NCBI GenBank assembly: GCA_020081605.1
Contig: JAHREC010000011.1
Span: 1,364,001 to 1,428,000 of the forward strand
Length of the DNA stretch: 64,000 nucleotides
DNA from: Albifimbria verrucaria
Taxonomy: Eukaryota > Ascomycota > Sordariomycetes > Hypocreales > Stachybotryaceae
Direction: 5' to 3'
The notes beneath the pieces are model-generated. The model was not told the DNA's origin, did not search any database, and was given only the letters and a program-made list of their open reading frames with translations. The position numbers were made by a program, and so were the translations under genes. Shown here piece by piece: positions 13,101 through 24,591 of this stretch. Within the stretch, counting starts at the first letter, position 1; each line of letters opens with the position of its first letter.

Positions 13101-13555
13101 CTGACCTTGCGTACCGAACGGAGCTTGCCGCGCTTGGAGAAACCTGCTAATCGATGCCGAAGGAGTCGGCGATTTACTCGAGCTGCTCACCCCGTTTCCA
13201 GGCCCACAGGCGATGGCGGCAACAGTTGCCCCGTCGGCCCTTTGAGACATTGTTTCCAACGGTTTCTTCTCTACAGCATGTAATTGCAATCATCTGAAAT
13301 CTCCGACGAAATTGTTTGTGACGGAAATAATACGGTGTTTGAGGTGACCAGTTGCCTACGTTGTGACTACAGGGTAGGTAGCCTATACACTCTCGGCTCT
13401 TAACACCTGTACTCCAAAGTGTCACTAAATCACAAAAATATGTTTGCATCCATTATTGATTTATAACTATCATCGCTTACGAAGCCTGATAAATACTGGC
13501 AGCATGTTCTACACTCGCCCTGCGTTCGTAGGTGAGATGCGTGGGAAGCAACAGA

Positions 13556-13806
13556 ATTCTGGAAAATGGGTAGCAGTCTAGAGTTGATGAAGACTACAGT
13601 GGGAAGGCAGAAATTCCGCATATCTAGAGTAGATATCCCAATAAAAAATCGACTATATACCTAATGATAAATAACTAAAAATATAATAAACTTATAATAA
13701 TGTAATAATAAGTTAAATAATTAACATATCTCTCACGACTTCTTATACATGAAGCCTTTTGGCTAAATGGAAGTCACGAGGTAGGCGAAACTTTTGCCAT
13801 TGTAGC
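13556..13806. repeat. Degenerate dispersed repeat, copy A
   Basis: An AT-rich stretch that matches 52441-52735 along its length. Shared blocks include the GGGAAGGCAGAAATTCC-like start, the CATATCTA segment, the TACCTAAT segment, the AT-rich middle and the GGAAGTCACGAGGTAGGCGA-like end. Differences in the well-aligned ends are mostly transitions. No coding capacity is visible. It is probably the relic of a transposon or MITE. Confidence 0.65.
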
Positions 13807-14167
13807 TAGCCAGACTCCTGTTGAAATACCTGCTCCAGTCCTCCTTAAGCTACCAAAATTTCCCGACCCATCATGGCATCAGTGATATAGTGTCAAGTGG
13901 AGAGTTTTATCTGGTATTTATTCACCCTTGCAAGCTCTACGTGTACGGAGCGTTTGGTCTGGGTAAGTGCCACGTATTAAGAAGATACCGCATCATGGAC
14001 GCATTGAGTATCACAAACGTTAAACGCATGAATGTCGAATTGATTTCATTTCTTTGGCGAGTTTCAAAAGCAAGTGATTATACTAACAGAAGCAGTTACT
14101 GATGCTATATTTGTCGGATATGTTATCGATGTCGTGTCGCAAATCCTACCCCTTGTCAACGCACCAG

Positions 14168-15349
14168 TCAGTGGAAGTCGTCCGGTACCAATCTGTGTAT
14201 TGATTGGAAGAGCTCATTTGCTTGCTCTATCTGCATGATGCTCTTATGGTTTTCTTGAAAGCGGTCTAGCATATTGATTGCTACTTTTCGTAGAGGTTCA
14301 GGAGGCAATTCCTCATCGTTTTCCGAGGAGAAGCCTTCAGCAACAGTTGACATGAGACTCTCCAGAAGAATTAAAGGCAATTTTACCACAAGCACCACCG
14401 AAATACCACTGTAGCGTAACAGCTCACTCCAAGTGCTGTAATATAAAAACCCTCGGGACTCCATAAATGAACACAAAATTTCGATTAGCCTATTCAACGC
14501 CTTGTATGACGGCCATTCGCTCGATTTAGTTACGATCAATTGATTGATCCGATGTTCCATCAGTTCTGGCAGCTGGAATGGTCTAATTCGCCTCCATTCA
14601 TTTCGCCTGTCTGTCAGACTTAGAAGCTGGTTGAAAGGACTAGGAAATACCCTGGGTGGGAGTCTCAACAACATTGGGGGCAAGGGAAGGTGAAATATGC
14701 GCATGGCGATGCTGCTGTAGGTCGCATCATCTCTGTATATCTTTCGAGACATTTGTTTCCCGGAGCCTGTTGTCGTAAAATGTACAAGTGCCGGGGCTTC
14801 GATTAGCCACAATTTGCACAGGTCGCTTTCCGCGCATGACGAGTAATGGAATCCTGCATTATGTGCTGCTGGGTGCACGTTATGGTAACGAATAAGCTCA
14901 TCAAAAGCATCGTCCCATTTCTTAGTGGTCGCGCTTGTTGAGTTCTGATGATGGTTCGAAAGGTATACCCAGTGATGCCATTCTTGCCCAGCCCCATGGG
15001 CTTGAGTCTTGCGATATATCTGTCCAGGAATAGCCGGTAATCCCTCCTCCAAAATGCCCTCCCCAAAACGTTCCAAGCCAAGCTTTTTCCACCACCCGGG
15101 GTAAAAGTTCAATTTCAGGACACCGTATGGCTCCATGACGATGTCACTAAGCTCATCAATTCGCTCCAGCAACAAGCCTGGCACTCCTGTAAGTTCAGAA
15201 TCCGTGAAAGAAAGGTGTATGTATTCCTCAAGACAATTGAAAATGAGGCTGCCGTCGATTATGCCTTTCACAAAGATCAACAGGTTGGCTGGCGATGTTA
15301 CCAAAAGCAGCCACCATAACAGTCTATAGAGAGTAAACAGTCCACCCAT
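14168..15349 (-). CDS. Uncharacterised 393-aa protein with N-terminal hydrophobic segment
   Basis: A single uninterrupted frame of 393 codons, which is remarkable because most neighbours are broken. Residues about 8-27 are hydrophobic (LLWWLLLVTSPANLL), consistent with a signal anchor. The middle contains a Cys-containing block (SSCAESDLCKLWLIEAPALV), which faintly resembles a thioredoxin-fold strand with the peptide PALVHF, but no CxxC active site is seen. A second hydrophobic stretch lies around residues 320-340. I do not recognise a named domain; similar-looking hypothetical proteins occur in ascomycetes. The nearest neighbour genes are more than 2.5 kb away, so context gives no clue. Confidence 0.7.
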   Translation of the reverse strand: MGGLFTLYRLLWWLLLVTSPANLLIFVKGIIDGSLIFNCLEEYIHLSFTDSELTGVPGLLLERIDELSDIVMEPYGVLKLNFYPGWWKKLGLERFGEGILEEGLPAIPGQIYRKTQAHGAGQEWHHWVYLSNHHQNSTSATTKKWDDAFDELIRYHNVHPAAHNAGFHYSSCAESDLCKLWLIEAPALVHFTTTGSGKQMSRKIYRDDATYSSIAMRIFHLPLPPMLLRLPPRVFPSPFNQLLSLTDRRNEWRRIRPFQLPELMEHRINQLIVTKSSEWPSYKALNRLIEILCSFMESRGFLYYSTWSELLRYSGISVVLVVKLPLILLESLMSTVAEGFSSENDEELPPEPLRKVAINMLDRFQENHKSIMQIEQANELFQSIHRLVPDDFH

Positions 15350-18057
15350 GATCAGCGCTTTAATACCGCCTTAACAATTTGAACTCTGATGGATGTGAAT
15401 AAGTCGATTCTGTAAGAGTCGAGTTAAATGGCGACGCCAGCCAACTTCTCCTCGTGATGGAATTGTGCAGTTTGTGAGGATTCTTCTTTCATCGCGAGAT
15501 AATGCAGTATATAATTTTTTTCGTGGATAATGTTGTATCTTACTCAGGCCCAAAGGATTGACCCATGTATGTATCAAGCGTGCAGAGTATAGTGGTTTGG
15601 GCTACTCTTCATGCAGTGGGGATAATCCTCCTTCCTCTGTCTCAGAAACTCGGAAGTGCTGCATCAGCCTCACTCCTAACTCAGCCACTGGCTAAATTTA
15701 ACCTTGCAACCCGAACTTCTCGGACTTCATGGTGAACTATTGAAGCGTCTTGCCAATACATCAACCTATCAGTCATACTGAGTGACGACTCAAAAGAATA
15801 TGGTAACAACTAAAGCTCCAAATTACATTTACACTACCCGCGGAAGTCAGTGAGACTCGCATGGTCGAAGCCTGGAAAACCAAAGCCTGATATTTATCTT
15901 CAACCATTGTAAGAAGCCATTACGCCTCGCATCTATTTAATAATCATCGCCCCACTCAAGACCGACGTGAAATTGTTTTCGATTCTCAAGTATAAAAGCT
16001 TCGTAGGACTGAATACGGTATGATACTGGCAAGCTGGTCATTGCATTTCCAACTAGCAAGGTAAGCCATTGCATCGTGGTACTCAGCTCCAAACCATTCG
16101 CATAAAATGGTTGGCTATCAAGGATAAAATGATACATCATCATTAGGCCCTTAGGACCATGTGCCAGCCATGTAAAAGATGCATGCCATTAGATCGAAAC
16201 GGATCGACGGTCTGCCGGCTGTCATTATACTCTTGGCCTCCTATAAGCCGACTAAACTATGGCTAGACCGCTGTCCATTATGCAACATACATAAATCGAA
16301 CCCATATTAATTTGGTAATGACCCTACATTAGTATATTTGGGATGTACCAGTGCTCCAAGAAAGTGGCTTTCGCTGCGTACGGAAGGGGTGGCAATCTGA
16401 AATAGTTTTCAACCATAGTGATTTAGCCATCTTGAGCTCAAATAATATTTTCGACCATCTTTAATCCTAGGGGTGAGCACATAAGCCTGTCTCGTCCAGA
16501 CAACGGAAACCATCCTTTTGCAATCTTGGAGGGGTTCAAGACCCTGACTCACACTCGAAATTTGGCTGTCTCCAAACACTGTTTGGACTTTGTAATGTAG
16601 AAATGAGGTATACCTATGCTACTAGGTAGACTCATTCATTTCATGTTTATAGTTGGATGCTAAAGAACAATATTGGTGCAAACCCAAAGACTTCACGGAT
16701 CCGAAGTACGCCCAAGCTTATTTAAGATATTGTGTGAATCAATGTACTCTGCAAATGTGGTTCGAATGCTTGTTGAGCTATAACTACGTATACATTCCTA
16801 ATCTACTATTTGAAGCTGCAAATCTTGTGGCCATGGATCTAAGGGACGACCCATGCATCCAATTATAGACACAGCGTTGGAGAAGTAAAGTGTCGCGTTC
16901 ATATGCAAATCCGAAATATGATTAACACCAGTTCGCTTGTCGCAAAGCATACAAACAACTCCGTCGCTCCATGCATTTGCCTTCTGCCCAAACTCAGCTA
17001 AAACAAACAAACCAACCGTCCAGATGTTAGGAAACCCGAAAGAAGTCCTCTATAACACGCTTTAGCAAATACAGGGCTTAATTTGGCATATCCAATCATC
17101 CCAAAACGAAATTTGATCAAATACGGAGCGCATGTGTCTCGTCTAGTCGGTACTTGACGATTGCAGAAGACATCCAGAAGACATAGTATGGTACACCGAT
17201 TAATAATAAGCATGAATACAATTTTCTTGGATCAATGGCAATAGGGGTCCGAAGGGAAGCTTGGCATAGCTTAACCTTCGTCCCTGGCTGTTTTAATGTG
17301 ATTCTTAAATGTCTCGTGTTGGGGATGCCAAGCTCCAATGATGCTCACCTAGTGTCACGTTGTTGTCTGCACAAGGATATGCAGCGCCATGATACGATTC
17401 GATCCACTTGGGCCAAGGCTTGCCGAAATGCCCGCTCATTTCCCAAGTGCGAATCATGGTTCCCAACGTCTTTTCACTCGTACAAGTCAATCACAAGATA
17501 TCTCTAGAGTACCGTATTCTTGTCTGTGAGGCAAGAAGTATGCATATACGGTTACACTGGATCGTTGGCGCCGGGCAACATTGGTTATGAGGCACGAGGC
17601 AGTGCACCCAGCCCGTGCCACTATTCTTAGGATCCCGGGCTGCAACGTCATTCCGCCCGGTATCATCCCCTGAAGTGAGGAAATTTTTTAAATAAGATAA
17701 GCTGCCAAGCCAACTTGGCCCCATCTAACATCCATTCCGAGGAAAGGATGTCGGAATGGATGTTAGATGGGGCCAACCAATTGCCATTTCCGGCCCAGAG
17801 TTGTTGTGGCTTCGTCCACTCAACGCCTCAGGAGACGATATTCCGCCCTTGCACGGCGCTTCCCAGCAACGTACGTTGGCAGGACATAGTGCCTCCAACT
17901 GCGCCTAGCCAACGCACACGGTGTCGATCGCTACATCTTGGCATATGGGGCTCAGTGCTTGAATGGCTAGCTTACGATTCCTACATCAGCATAGTGTAAC
18001 ATGGAGCTCACCAGTGCTGGTTTAAATCAAGCCGTGTCCCCTCGTCCTTAGGGACAA
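15350..18057. other. Intergenic region, no gene supported
   Basis: About 2.7 kb with only short open frames (up to about 94 codons) and no recognisable motif. The striking item is the perfect inverted repeat at 17715-17776. Confidence 0.5.
17715..17776. repeat. Perfect 26-bp inverted repeat with a 10-nt loop
   Basis: The left arm 17715-17740 (starting TTGGCCCCATCTAAC) is the exact reverse complement of the right arm 17751-17776. The spacer is GGAAAGGATG. The next bases outward (C and C) do not pair, so the arms are exactly 26 bp. Confidence 0.95.
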
Positions 18058-19165
18058 ATGGACACGCGACTCGTTGATACCATCAATACATCCACAAAAA
18101 TGCTGCCTTCTTCTCGCAAACGCCCGGGTGACGTCCTGTTGGGCGTTGCTATCTTGAGCGGCCTGGCCACGATAGCACTAGCTCTCCTCCCACTGATTGC
18201 TGGGACATTCATCACTGGCAACCGCATAGGACTGCGCGACATGGCATATGCTTCGGTAGGTTGGGCTTCGCTACAAATGCAACTATGAAAATTCGGGACT
18301 TTTGAACAGGAACTAACATTTCTGTTGTTGGCTCTAGTTCGATGGCATCGTTCCCAATAGCGACGAAACGAAGTTCCTTGTTCGCATGTACTGGTTTCCA
18401 ACCACCTTTGCTTGGGAATACCCCGATGCCCCGAAAGATGTGCCCGCCGCCGGTATCACACGTAGTGACGTGATTGGAGGTTTGGACGAGATCGAGGAGT
18501 TTCGTAATATTGCAACCAGCCTTAACTTGCCGGATAACCAGTGGCGCTGCTCCCATTCTATCAAGTTCGAGGATGATGATTGTTCCAACATCTTTTTCGA
18601 TGCTTGGCATTACCGTCTCGGTTCGTTCGGCGGTTCGCCGTGGATTAGAATCGTAGCCACGGCTTTCGGTCTCCTTCTCATCGTTTACCAATTATTCCAA
18701 GAATGGGCCATCAAGAAGAAGCCGTACTGGATGCGATGTCGCTGCCTCTGCGCTAAGGGTCTTTGCCCCTCGCCCAAAGGCACCCGCCAGGAGATTGAGA
18801 ACTCAGACGAGCATGTGTGGGACAAAGTTCGCCTTTATTTCTGGGGCCTTCTCGTTCTATACTTTATGCTCCCTGCCATATACACCACTGCTATTTCAAG
18901 ACTATTTCTTGATCATATCAACCTTTACAATAACAGACTTCCTGAGAGAATTGATATGAATGCGCAACTGGGCTCCGCCTCAGAGGCGATCACCTGGGGT
19001 GCAGTGGGCACAAGCTTTGTGAGCTTTGTTTGCATTTTGGCGAAGTGGTACATGACAAGGAGGCCGAAGGACTTGACGAGGTATCAGGCGGTAGGCACTA
19101 TGGCACAGCCTATAAGTGAGCAACCAATTCATTTTGGTCCCATGGGTCGCAAACATGCCGATTAG
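18058..19165 (+). CDS. Four-helix membrane protein, fungal-specific
   Basis: Exon 1 (18058-18255) starts MDTRLVDTINTSTKML and holds a first helix (about residues 30-50, VLLGVAILSGLATIALALL). The intron 18256-18337 (gtaggt to ctctag) is followed by exon 2 (18338-19165) in frame, giving about 341 aa. An extracytoplasmic loop with several Cys follows, then helices around IVATAFGLLLIVYQLF, LYFWGLLVLYFMLPAIY and TSFVSFVCILAKW. A polar tail ends the protein. The layout (one helix, a large loop, then three helices) recalls SUR7/PalI-type fungal membrane proteins, but the signature is not decisive. The frame is intact. The 5' region carries no clear TATA box. Confidence 0.82.
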
Positions 19166-19425
19166 AGATTTCCTGGAGCGTACGACATAGCGATTGTTTT
19201 AAGTAGCGTTATAGAATAAAATTTACTTGTCCATTTGTTCAAGCTAGTGCTACAGCGTTTATGAGAGGAAGGATTACAAGGTATCTGACAGTGCTCTCAC
19301 GGTGTTTATAGTCAAGTAGTCGACAACACTTTCAACCTTTCATAGCACAAGGTATCAAGAGCCAAGGAGAAGCCCCGGTTAATATTCAGCCCCAATCTCG
19401 ACAGCTTTTTCGCGATTTTCTAGAT

Positions 19426-21838
19426 TCATACAAGAAAGACCGTTCTTATGTTATCTCCGCCCACCTTTGCGACCGCCTCACCTTGCATAGCACCATGAAC
19501 ATATGCCTCGCCCACCAAATGAAACTCTGCGTCTAACAAACCAGTTGGTCTCAAGATGAAAGGAACTTCCCCTCCTGCCAAGGCCCATACTTCATCTCTT
19601 GGCTCTATACCCGCCCTACTTACCCCTAAAGTCCCGTCTTCAGTCAAAAGAGCAATCTTTTACCGTCTGAAACTTGGAACGGGATATCACCACCGGCGTT
19701 GTTCAGCCGCGACCTTTCACTCCACTTATCATGAAACATTTCAATAATCCCATCATCTTCTGCTTTAGTTTTGCATTTCCTGCGCTGATTCTCGAACTCG
19801 ACAAATTCAGGTGGGAAAATGATGCCATCTTCAAGTGAATGTCGCTCAAGAATGTGCTGGACAGCAGTATACATCCTACCCACCCAATCTCTCGCCTGTT
19901 CAAAAGTCATGGACCGATCGAGGTCTTTCGAAATATCTTCAGTTGACTTCGCAGACTCAGTTCGGAAGTTGGCAAGTGTCTCTGCGTACCGCAGACTGAA
20001 TGCAGCAGTAACCTGTAGTCCTAGTACAGTTTGTTCAAGCACCTCCAGAAACAATTTGCCACATTCTTTGGGTGCGGGAGTTTTTCTTCATACTGATCCA
20101 GTAATAGTGTACGCCAAAGGGCCTCAAATCGAGTTTGCCCGCTTGGTGGTACTACATTCTCCAACAGAGGAGGCAGCTCTGCAATTGCTGCCCATTTGAA
20201 TCTAACAGCAACATCTTGGATTGTATTTATTTTAACTCCCCGTAACTGAAGCTTGTTACCCGGTAGATATGACAGTCTGAGATCCCCAAGTCCTCTTGAA
20301 GCAGAGAACAGAGAATGTTGATTGATTGGAGGTGCAAAGTCTTGGACGGTATAATCCGGAACCCAAGATGGCAGCTTCAGTGTCGATTCTACAACATGAG
20401 CACCCTTTTTCGTCGAAAGAATGTCCAAGTTACCCATCGAAGCCAAAACATGTTGCGTTGCCTGGACAAAAACCAGCTCTTCTTTCAATTCGTAGTCTAC
20501 CTTAAGTGGCTTTATCTCTTGTTCCAAAGAGAGACCAACAAAAGCATAGATTTTGTCACGGGTATCCCCAGATTCGGTAAATCGATACAATTCCAAGAGC
20601 CGCAGCAGTTTCGGGCGCTTTGGAGCCGATCCATCTTTGGCGAAGCCTTTGAAAGTCCCCATGGAAATCCTGATATCTCGAATAATGCCACCCAGATTGC
20701 TATTTACCAAATGCGTTTGCCTTGGTCTATAGAGCCTAACCTGACTCATTGCCAGAGTGAGCCTTGAGCGATAGTCATACTCGTTCAAGTGGTTTTGGAT
20801 AAGAGGCTCTGCTAGATTCCTCATCTGATTGTACCACCTTGACTGTTGTAATACTTCAAGCGCTGTAAGGATGGCTTCCAGGTTGCAAATTTGTTTCCCA
20901 CAGACGAACCACGGGTCCCTAGCAAGCGTAATCTCCTGGACAATCCAAGCCCGTTTGAACCAAGCGCGGTTAACAAACAAATACATTCCGATCCACGAAC
21001 TATAACTCAGCTTGCGCATCTTCAACTTTTCATATGTCTCTTCTGCGCCAATGTCAAGGCTTCTCAACTCTTTCATGTTGAGTTTGTTATTCGACTTAAG
21101 ACTCGCGATTGTGGCAAGATCATGTATGGCCTGCCTAGACAGCGGGTCACCACCACCAAGCCATGCGAGCACAAGATGCGCCTGCTGGTAAATGCGGCTC
21201 ATCATCATGACCTGACTACTCTTTTCCTTCAGATCCTTTTGGTTGATGCATAAGGCGTCAATCCAGAAGTATCCAGTGCTCTGAGGCGTGTCTTTGAACT
21301 GCGGATCTTTTTGATGAGTGATGTGAGAGCGGAGCATTAGCAAAGCCGCGTATAAATTGGCTCCCACGGAGACTGCTTTTCCATCAATCTCAATGTCGAA
21401 AGGGCGCGATGCCCAAGCTGCTGAAGGTGAAATCTCCTTAGGATTAAGATACAGCGTACACGGGTCTCCCCATGTGTACGAGAGAGCATCGTAGGATGGG
21501 TTATCGTTAAGGTCCACAATGACAACAGAACACCTGATCGGTGGACGAAATAACTCGAAGCTAGAGTAACTATCTCTTCCAGGCATAACTTTGAGGATTC
21601 GAATCGACGTAGGTGTTGGAAGATGTTCATAAGGAAAATTCTTAAACTTGGTTGGCTTCAAATATTCACAGCCTTCTGGTGGCCGTATAATAGGTAAGCT
21701 CGGCTGAAGTGAAGGAATTTCCAACTTTTTCTTCTCTGCCATTTCAGAGTCGTAGTACTTCAATAACAGGTCTACATTCAGCATCTCGCCAGGCTCAAAG
21801 CCTGACCTGCCACTCTGACCTGACACTTGAGTGGCCAT
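19426..21838 (-). CDS. HET-domain (heterokaryon incompatibility) protein
   Basis: HET proteins act in fungal non-self recognition and can trigger cell death when unlike partners fuse. The frame from 21838 carries the three hallmark blocks: YDALSYTWGDP (about residues 116-126), YFWIDALCINQKD (190-202) with SRIYQQAHLVLAWLGG, and NRAWFKRAWIVQEITLA near residue 290. The long C-terminal half is typical of the class, with FVGLSLEQE and LPSWVPDY. The C-terminal part runs on in two other frames. The shifts fall at 20067-20072 (AAA/CCC in the sense direction) and 19646-19649 (TTTT). Across the second break the sequence reads as the conserved LTEDGTLGV...VPFILRP end of this family. Each break is one base short, so one 800-aa gene is likely. 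The start agrees with conserved spacing but could lie further upstream. Confidence 0.92.
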
Positions 21839-22467
21839 AATTATGTGTCGCAGGAGGCGTGGGTGTTCTCAAGACTGAAGGATCAAGTTTCAGTGTTGAA
21901 AAGAATGTCAAGAAGAGGAAGGAAATCGGAAGGCACATCAGGCACAATCAGGCGATTCGAATTATGGCTCCCAGTTTTGGTGCCTAGTATCTGACATAAT
22001 AGTCTTGACGCGCCTCTTTTTGCCTCAATTCAGCCAGCATCCTGCAGGTCGCAATTGGCCGCCAGAATTTCTGATAGCCTTAACCATTCATTAAGGATGC
22101 ACTGCCACTTGGAGGCCGCCGAACTGCCTCCATCATTTTCCTCTACCATTGAGCTTGGAAGTGTACTGTCAATAGGGAACCTATATTATATGGTTGATAC
22201 CGGCAGGAAGCAGAGGAAAGAATACGTCGATCTCTAATTAATAGCTGAGCCTTAGCTTAGATCTTCACAAGTCGATCTAACTACAAATGTGCAGTTTCAT
22301 AAAACGAAGCGGAAATGTAAGCTCTCGTATCCGGTGTCGTAGTCAGGCCATATCTCCATTTCGATGTACAGCCGTGTTCGTCCCAATAACCTTTAATGGC
22401 CAGTGTTTCAAGAGCCCAACCATCAGCTTGGTTCATTCTCACATCACACATGATAGCTCATATCCCT
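21839..22467. other. Intergenic region between HET gene and Zn2Cys6 gene
   Basis: No gene is seen. It contains the HET gene promoter and the 3' end of the regulator gene, which is transcribed in the same direction. Confidence 0.5.
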
Positions 22468-23986
22468 CTATACCTTCGACTCCTCTTTGCGTATTATTTG
22501 ATGTGCGAGGTCGACTGCTGTGTTGCTATGCCAAATACCTTCTCGGCGCGGTGATCTTTGAAGCAGAGAGATGGCTCTTCTCCTTGTGGGTGAATCCCGA
22601 CACTTGGCGACTGTATAGTAGAGGACGGGGATGATTGATATATCCGCTGAGAAGGTTGACGTAGGTAAAGAGTATAATGTTGTTGCAAGATCCAAAGCCA
22701 TGCTAAAATCATTCGTAAATTTTTCGAAGCTGGTCTCGTCACGCGAGGCTTTGGTCGCTAACATAATGCGGACAATCCTGACCCAAATTTGTAGCAGAAT
22801 TGCGGGGGTAACACTTCTCTGTGATCACACTTCAACAAGAAGCTGGCCACGTCGTCGGCCCATTTCGTGAACTCGGGCTGTAGCGAATGGACCGTTTTCG
22901 TGAGTAATGGGGCTGATTCTGTCATTACTATGGGCGCAAAGCCATAACCCCATGCAAGAAGATCATACAGTCGTTCTCTGGCTTCCTTGAGACTGGAAAT
23001 TGGTTTAATTGAGCCTTCGAATCGAGGATTTGCTGGCAATATCATTTGACCCAGCTCCGATAAAGTCGCAGCTTGCAAGACAAACCTTGTGAATAGAGGG
23101 AGAAGAGCGGAGCGAACGAAGTGGCCAGCAGGAGATCCCAATGTAGTCATAGACGCGGAAAGACCTAGAGCGGTCATCTTCTGCCACTCTCGTATAACAC
23201 GAAGGCTGTTATGCAGATGAAGAAGTGCAGATGCGTGGTTGCCCAAGACCCACTCGATCTCTATGCATAGAACACAGCATGTTAGCGTTACATGGAGGTT
23301 CTCCCATTTATGCTTCCCAATTTGATGGTTGAGTAGTTTCAAGGTTTTATTGTAATTCGCAAAAGCCTGAGAACGAAAATCGCATCTTTCAGATGCCACC
23401 TCCGACCCTGACATTGTTTGGTGCTTGCAATGCTCGGCGTGGAGATAGGCTATGGTTAGAATGCCATGATATATGCATGGAGAGTTGTGGCTAATTTGGG
23501 GTACCAGTTGCTGCCAGAAATTGTCTCTGAAGTCTCCATCAAGCTCTATCGATGTCTGATGCGTGAAGAAATGGAAGAAGCGACTATCTTGTTCTGTGAG
23601 ACCTCGAGGATCTGATAAGTCCCGGAGTTGCCGAACGGGAGGATAATTTCTTGGGATTATAGGAGTCGCCGAGGCCAGTGATGGGCCCCTATTGCCAATT
23701 GCGAGGACCCGTGCTGGTACATAGCCATCGCAAGTCCGGCCAGTGCTTGTACATTTTTGACAGACTGGACGAGTCTGGTCGCACCGGATTCTACGAATCC
23801 TAGAATGAGAGCGCAGCATTAGTGTGAAGAATATTATGCATGGACAAGCAGATTGGTATCATTTTAGTAATTTTGTTCTCTTGGTAGCTACAAAATCGAA
23901 AACGGGAATATATCTTACCGACATACACCGCAGCCTTGCTTTGACCGTGTGTGCTTGGCTCGTTTTCGGCTCAAGGCTTTTTCCAT
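22468..23986 (-). CDS. Zn(II)2Cys6 transcription factor
   Basis: A nuclear DNA-binding regulator of the Gal4 class. Exon 1 (23986-23919) encodes MEKALSRKRAKHTRSKQGCG and the first two cluster cysteines. The intron (gtaag to ttctag) splits the cluster, and exon 2 starts at 23799 with RIRRIRCDQTRPVCQKC and TSTGRTC. The spacing CX2CX6CX6CX2CX6C is complete. The rest is the helical, unspecific C-terminal region usual in fungal regulators (for example EWVLGNHASALLHLHNSLR). The frame shifts once, at 22804-22808 (five Cs in the coding sense, one short). Beyond it the C-terminus continues with IMLATKASRDETSFEKF and ends at 22468. It diverges from an RTA1-type exporter about 600 bp away, which is a plausible target. 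Confidence 0.9.
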
Positions 23987-24591
23987 CCTTTGATGAAGAT
24001 TAACGACAACTTGAACAAGATCTGATTACTTCGAGGGATAGGTCAGAGGGCTCGAAGAATAATTACAAGTGATACCGGTATATCCAAGTTAAGGACTGCT
24101 GTGCTGGGTCGTCGTCCATCAGACTCAGTCAACAGAAAACCCACGAGGTGGGGCCTTTGAGGCGCAGCTAACCCACGTCGTGGGCCCTGTCATCAACTCA
24201 TCCATGCCATTGGCTGCTTCGTCTAAAATACCAATTACTAGGACAGAAGCAGTTTTGCTTGTGAACGATATAACTCCATATGATCCAAGCTTCTTGTCGG
24301 TATTCACGGTCCGGCATCTCATTGATCTCGCTATCTCCACACATACGCAATCAAATCACAATGAAACAGTCAGCCTGTTGAGATTATTGGCTGGCTCGTC
24401 TAAATAGGATGAGCGCTGGGTAAAGAGGTCTAGGCGATGATCTCCAGTATATAAGATGTAACTATTCGCTGATTTCTACCAACGTTTCCTACTGCATTTT
24501 TACCCTTACAATTCGACGAGTGGTTGATTGTCTGTCCGTCACCTGAACTAGTTACCTACGCCACTACTCGCCAGGCTCTAGGCATCTCACA
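23987..24591. promoter_or_regulatory. Shared divergent promoter region
   Basis: A 605-bp spacer between the start codons of a Zn2Cys6 regulator and an RTA1-type exporter facing away from each other. No gene is supported inside. No clear CGG-N-CCG operator pair stood out by eye. Confidence 0.5.

Larger units (their letters stand above)
9826..14167. other. Long gene-poor region
   Basis: About 4.3 kb without a supportable gene. It holds the desaturase promoter, a CA microsatellite (10141), GT/GGT-rich sequence near 10725-10775 and an AT-rich degenerate repeat (13556-13806). Open frames are below about 115 codons on either strand and have no motif. Confidence 0.5.

Noticed and set aside
20315..20767. 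150-codon plus-strand frame
   Set aside because: Antisense shadow inside the HET gene.
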